DNA from: a virus | Length of the DNA stretch: 33,700 nt | Virus record (IMG/VR): IMGVR_UViG_3300042562_002423 | Span: 1 to 33,700 of that record | Reading direction: 5' to 3' (one strand) | Shown here: positions 31,993 through 33,700 of the stretch, piece after piece | Numbering within the stretch: position 1 is the stretch's first letter | Layout of the letters: each line of letters opens with the position of its first letter | Notes under the pieces: model-generated | What the model was told of the DNA's origin: nothing | Databases searched by the model: none | Seen by the model: the letters and a program-made list of their open reading frames with translations, nothing else | Made by a program: the position numbers and the translations under genes

Positions 31993-31997
31993 AAATA

Positions 31998-32621
31998 TTA
32001 ATATCCTGTCATCATTGGTGGATTAATAGAGAATCCTGAATCGATATATTCGTCGATGAAATAGTCATATACAAAGTCAGCCTGAACTTGTTGAACTATA
32101 TCATTTGATGCCCAATCAAGCTCGTAACCACCAAGTTTCGACATTTGACAGTTTTGAAAAGTAACCCTTCTCAATACAACACCCTTTTTATCATGTTGGT
32201 TAACTATGATAGTTCCTATCATATCACTTTTGTAGTGAAGAGAACCATTTTGTGAGTTGAAAAGTAAGTCATACCAAGCTTTTAAAGTATTCCAAACTTC
32301 CATAGAACCATTGTTGTTAACATTTACCTGGAAAGGTATTGCCAACACACCACTAGTCTTAGTAGGAGTTGTTTGAAAAACTCTTGTAGAGTATTTGAAT
32401 CTTTGCTCTTTAGCTTGAGTATCAAACTCTGTCAAGTTGGCCAAACTTATTTTAGTAGCATTCTCTAATAATAAAAGAGCGTCTCTTTTTTGTGCCTGAA
32501 GAATATTAGGAAGTATAAACGTAATCTCAAAGAGGTTAAGGTATACTACTTCATCCGGCATTGTACCAGGTCCACCGGGTGAACCAACATGGGAAATCTG
32601 CGTATAGTGTGGTAACGGCAT
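31998..32621 (-). CDS. 19: Tail tube protein, T4 gp19-like
   Basis: The 207-residue product (T4 gp19 is 163 aa) forms the inner tail tube. Family features are the N-terminal strand VVYLNLFEITFILPN and the middle MEVWNTLKAWYDLLFN. The typical end is RRVTFQNCQMSKLGGYELDW, then SNDIVQQVQADFVYDYF, like GLWPTNVGELQLDWDSN in T4. It lies on the opposite strand to the sheath gene; in T4 genes 18 and 19 are consecutive on the same strand. Box sequences lie at 32664-32673 and 32715-32723 upstream. Confidence 0.87.
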   Translation of the reverse strand: MPLPHYTQISHVGSPGGPGTMPDEVVYLNLFEITFILPNILQAQKRDALLLLENATKISLANLTEFDTQAKEQRFKYSTRVFQTTPTKTSGVLAIPFQVNVNNNGSMEVWNTLKAWYDLLFNSQNGSLHYKSDMIGTIIVNQHDKKGVVLRRVTFQNCQMSKLGGYELDWASNDIVQQVQADFVYDYFIDEYIDSGFSINPPMMTGY

Positions 32622-32657
32622 ATGTTTTTGTTTTTTTTTATGTAATTGTAAACAATT

Positions 32658-32725
32658 ATAATGTATATATTAATATTTTTTTTTCTTCTGTTTTCTAGAA
32701 GATTAACTATAATGTATATATTATA
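32658..32725 (-). promoter_or_regulatory. Two copies of a box-containing direct repeat upstream of the tail tube gene
   Basis: TATAATGTATATATTA occurs at 32658-32673 and 32708-32723 (+ strand reading), 50 bp apart. Read on the - strand each contains the AATATATA late-promoter-like box. The nearer box (32664-32673, TTAATATATA) is 42 nt from the ATG. The pair may be tandem promoters. The 32622-32750 gap contains no gene. Confidence 0.45.
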
Positions 32726-32750
32726 TTAAAAAAGCAATTTTTTTCCATTT

Positions 32751-33700
32751 TCAATATCCCAACCAATCACTCAAAGAGATCCATCCAAAGTCTTTGTATA
32801 TTTTTTGTGGATTACTTGGTATATTCTTAGGTCTTATTGTTTTAGAGAACAAATTCCAATCTTTTTGTGTTTTAAGAAATATATTAGACATATATGATTT
32901 GGCATCATCGAATGATAAAAACTTACTTTTCTTTTCAACTTTTATTTTTTTCTCATATGTACCCAAAAAGAATCCCTTATCATATTTTATATTATTCTTT
33001 TTACAACAATCGTAAATTTTTCGCCAAGTACATTCATATATTTTAGACAACTCTAATATTTTCATACCAGATTCAATATTCATTTTCAATTCATTCAAAT
33101 CTATTTTAGATTTATTTGAACTATACAGTGGTGGATTAACAATTATATCATTACATTTATCATACTTTCTTTTTAAACCAAACTCAAATCCATTGGGGTA
33201 CAAATATTTGTACAATGATTCAATCTCTTTGTATTTCTTAATTCTTATATAAGATGATTTATTTCCATTTTTAACAATAACACGTCTTATTTCATATTGT
33301 GTTATATTTAATAATTTAAATAAATTCTCAATGTGAGACCAATCTTGATTATAACATGATGTTACATAAAATTGTCTAGATTTATTCTTTAAATTAAAGT
33401 AAAAACAACCATCACCGTCAATCAAACCCTGATAAAAGAACCTTTTAATATCATCCGGTATTACTTCTAATAAAGTATTCGGAGAGGTATAAGATTTATT
33501 AATGAAATATTTAGATATGAAATTGTCATAGAATTCAACATTACAAAAGTAAATTGTCATCTGTGGTCTTCTATCAACACGTTGTCTCTCCATTGTACAT
33601 ATATTTAAGAAATCTATCCTTTTAATATATTCAAGTATTGTAATAGCATCATCTTTAACAATGGAAATACCAACTCTTTTTCTTTCAATAAACCCATCAG
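32751..33700 (-). CDS. LAGLIDADG homing endonuclease (partial, runs off the right edge)
   Basis: The frame stays open from the stop at 32751 to the window edge, so the ATG at 33593 need not be the start. At the edge the sequence reads DGFIERKRVGISIVKDD, like the end of a first LAGLIDADG motif. The second motif, FYQGLIDGDGCFYF, is encoded at about 33405-33440. Two motifs suggest a monomeric enzyme. Next comes a helix-turn-helix-like segment (MKILELSKIYECTWRKIYDC). The C-terminal 55 residues (LSFDDAKSYMSNIFLKTQKD, then PKNIPSNPQKIYKDFGWISL) match a short DNA-binding repeat of the 'NPxxxYxxxGWxxxxDWLG' type found in integrase- and endonuclease-like proteins. It may be free-standing or intron-encoded; no exon sequence is visible downstream of it. 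Confidence 0.85.
   Translation of the reverse strand, partial: DGFIERKRVGISIVKDDAITILEYIKRIDFLNICTMERQRVDRRPQMTIYFCNVEFYDNFISKYFINKSYTSPNTLLEVIPDDIKRFFYQGLIDGDGCFYFNLKNKSRQFYVTSCYNQDWSHIENLFKLLNITQYEIRRVIVKNGNKSSYIRIKKYKEIESLYKYLYPNGFEFGLKRKYDKCNDIIVNPPLYSSNKSKIDLNELKMNIESGMKILELSKIYECTWRKIYDCCKKNNIKYDKGFFLGTYEKKIKVEKKSKFLSFDDAKSYMSNIFLKTQKDWNLFSKTIRPKNIPSNPQKIYKDFGWISLSDWLGY

Noticed and set aside
32751-33593. An intein within a host gene
   Set aside because: The protein ends normally at DWLGY with a stop and no C-terminal His-Asn splice motif or extein is visible on its downstream side.
1-33700. tRNA genes
   Set aside because: No cloverleaf with a GTTC-type T-arm was noticed in any intergenic gap; the gaps are short and very AT-rich. 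A dedicated tRNA search was not possible here.

Overview
The window is part of the genome of a contractile-tailed, T4-related bacteriophage that most likely infects a Bacteroidetes (Flavobacterium-like) host. The T4-type assignment rests on recognisable homologues of the portal (gp20), both terminase subunits (gp16, gp17), head completion nuclease (gp4), tail sheath (gp18), tail tube (gp19), sheath stabiliser (gp15), baseplate wedge (gp25), a gp26-like baseplate protein, clamp-loader ATPase (gp44) and late sigma factor (gp55). The host inference rests on very AT-rich leaders without clear Shine-Dalgarno sites, a Bacteroidetes-type promoter (TTTG-N20-TATATTTG) at 22543-22574, and a phage ClpS whose sequence looks like the Bacteroidetes type.

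Layout. 1-2900 (+): a truncated endonuclease-like gene, an RNase R split into two reading frames, and a hypothetical gene. 2900-5950 (-): portal and two hypotheticals. 5980-6507 (+): gp4. 6497-11277 (mostly -): a membrane protein, small hypotheticals, a class III nucleotide cyclase, gp55, a large hypothetical and gp15. 11341-12706 (+): gp44 and gp25. 12703-15538 (-): small genes, an isochorismatase-like hydrolase, a Gln/Glu-repeat protein and a membrane-anchored coiled-coil protein. 15610-16455 (+): a HAD phosphatase-like protein and ClpS. 16494-18647 (-): large terminase. 18726-19530 (+): a ribbon-helix-helix protein and small terminase. 19532-22525 (-): an accessory block including tandem paralogues. 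22683-31898 (+): a 1116-residue repeat-containing protein, a coiled-coil protein, a very large tail sheath, the gp26-like protein and a small gene. 31998-33700 (-): tail tube and a LAGLIDADG endonuclease that runs off the right edge. No stretch longer than 300 bases lacks a gene, and I saw no tRNA, rRNA, CRISPR array or insertion sequence.

Regulation. Nearly every transcription unit is preceded by a TTWATATATA-like box resembling the T4 late promoter TATAAATA, which fits the gp55-like sigma factor in the window. In about six genes the box ends only 4-5 nt before the ATG, which predicts leaderless mRNAs. Units are closed by symmetric A-tract/T-tract hairpins that could work on both strands.

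Most interesting possibility. Four proteins (the cyclase, the isochorismatase-like hydrolase, the Gln/Glu-repeat protein and a coiled-coil protein) begin with M-[KR]-x-[ILN]-x-x-F. This resembles the T4 capsid-targeting sequence (MKTYQEFIAE) of internal head proteins that are injected with DNA. If it is a packaging signal, the phage would carry a complete nucleotide cyclase and a hydrolase in its head and deliver them at infection. This is inference and can be tested by virion proteomics.
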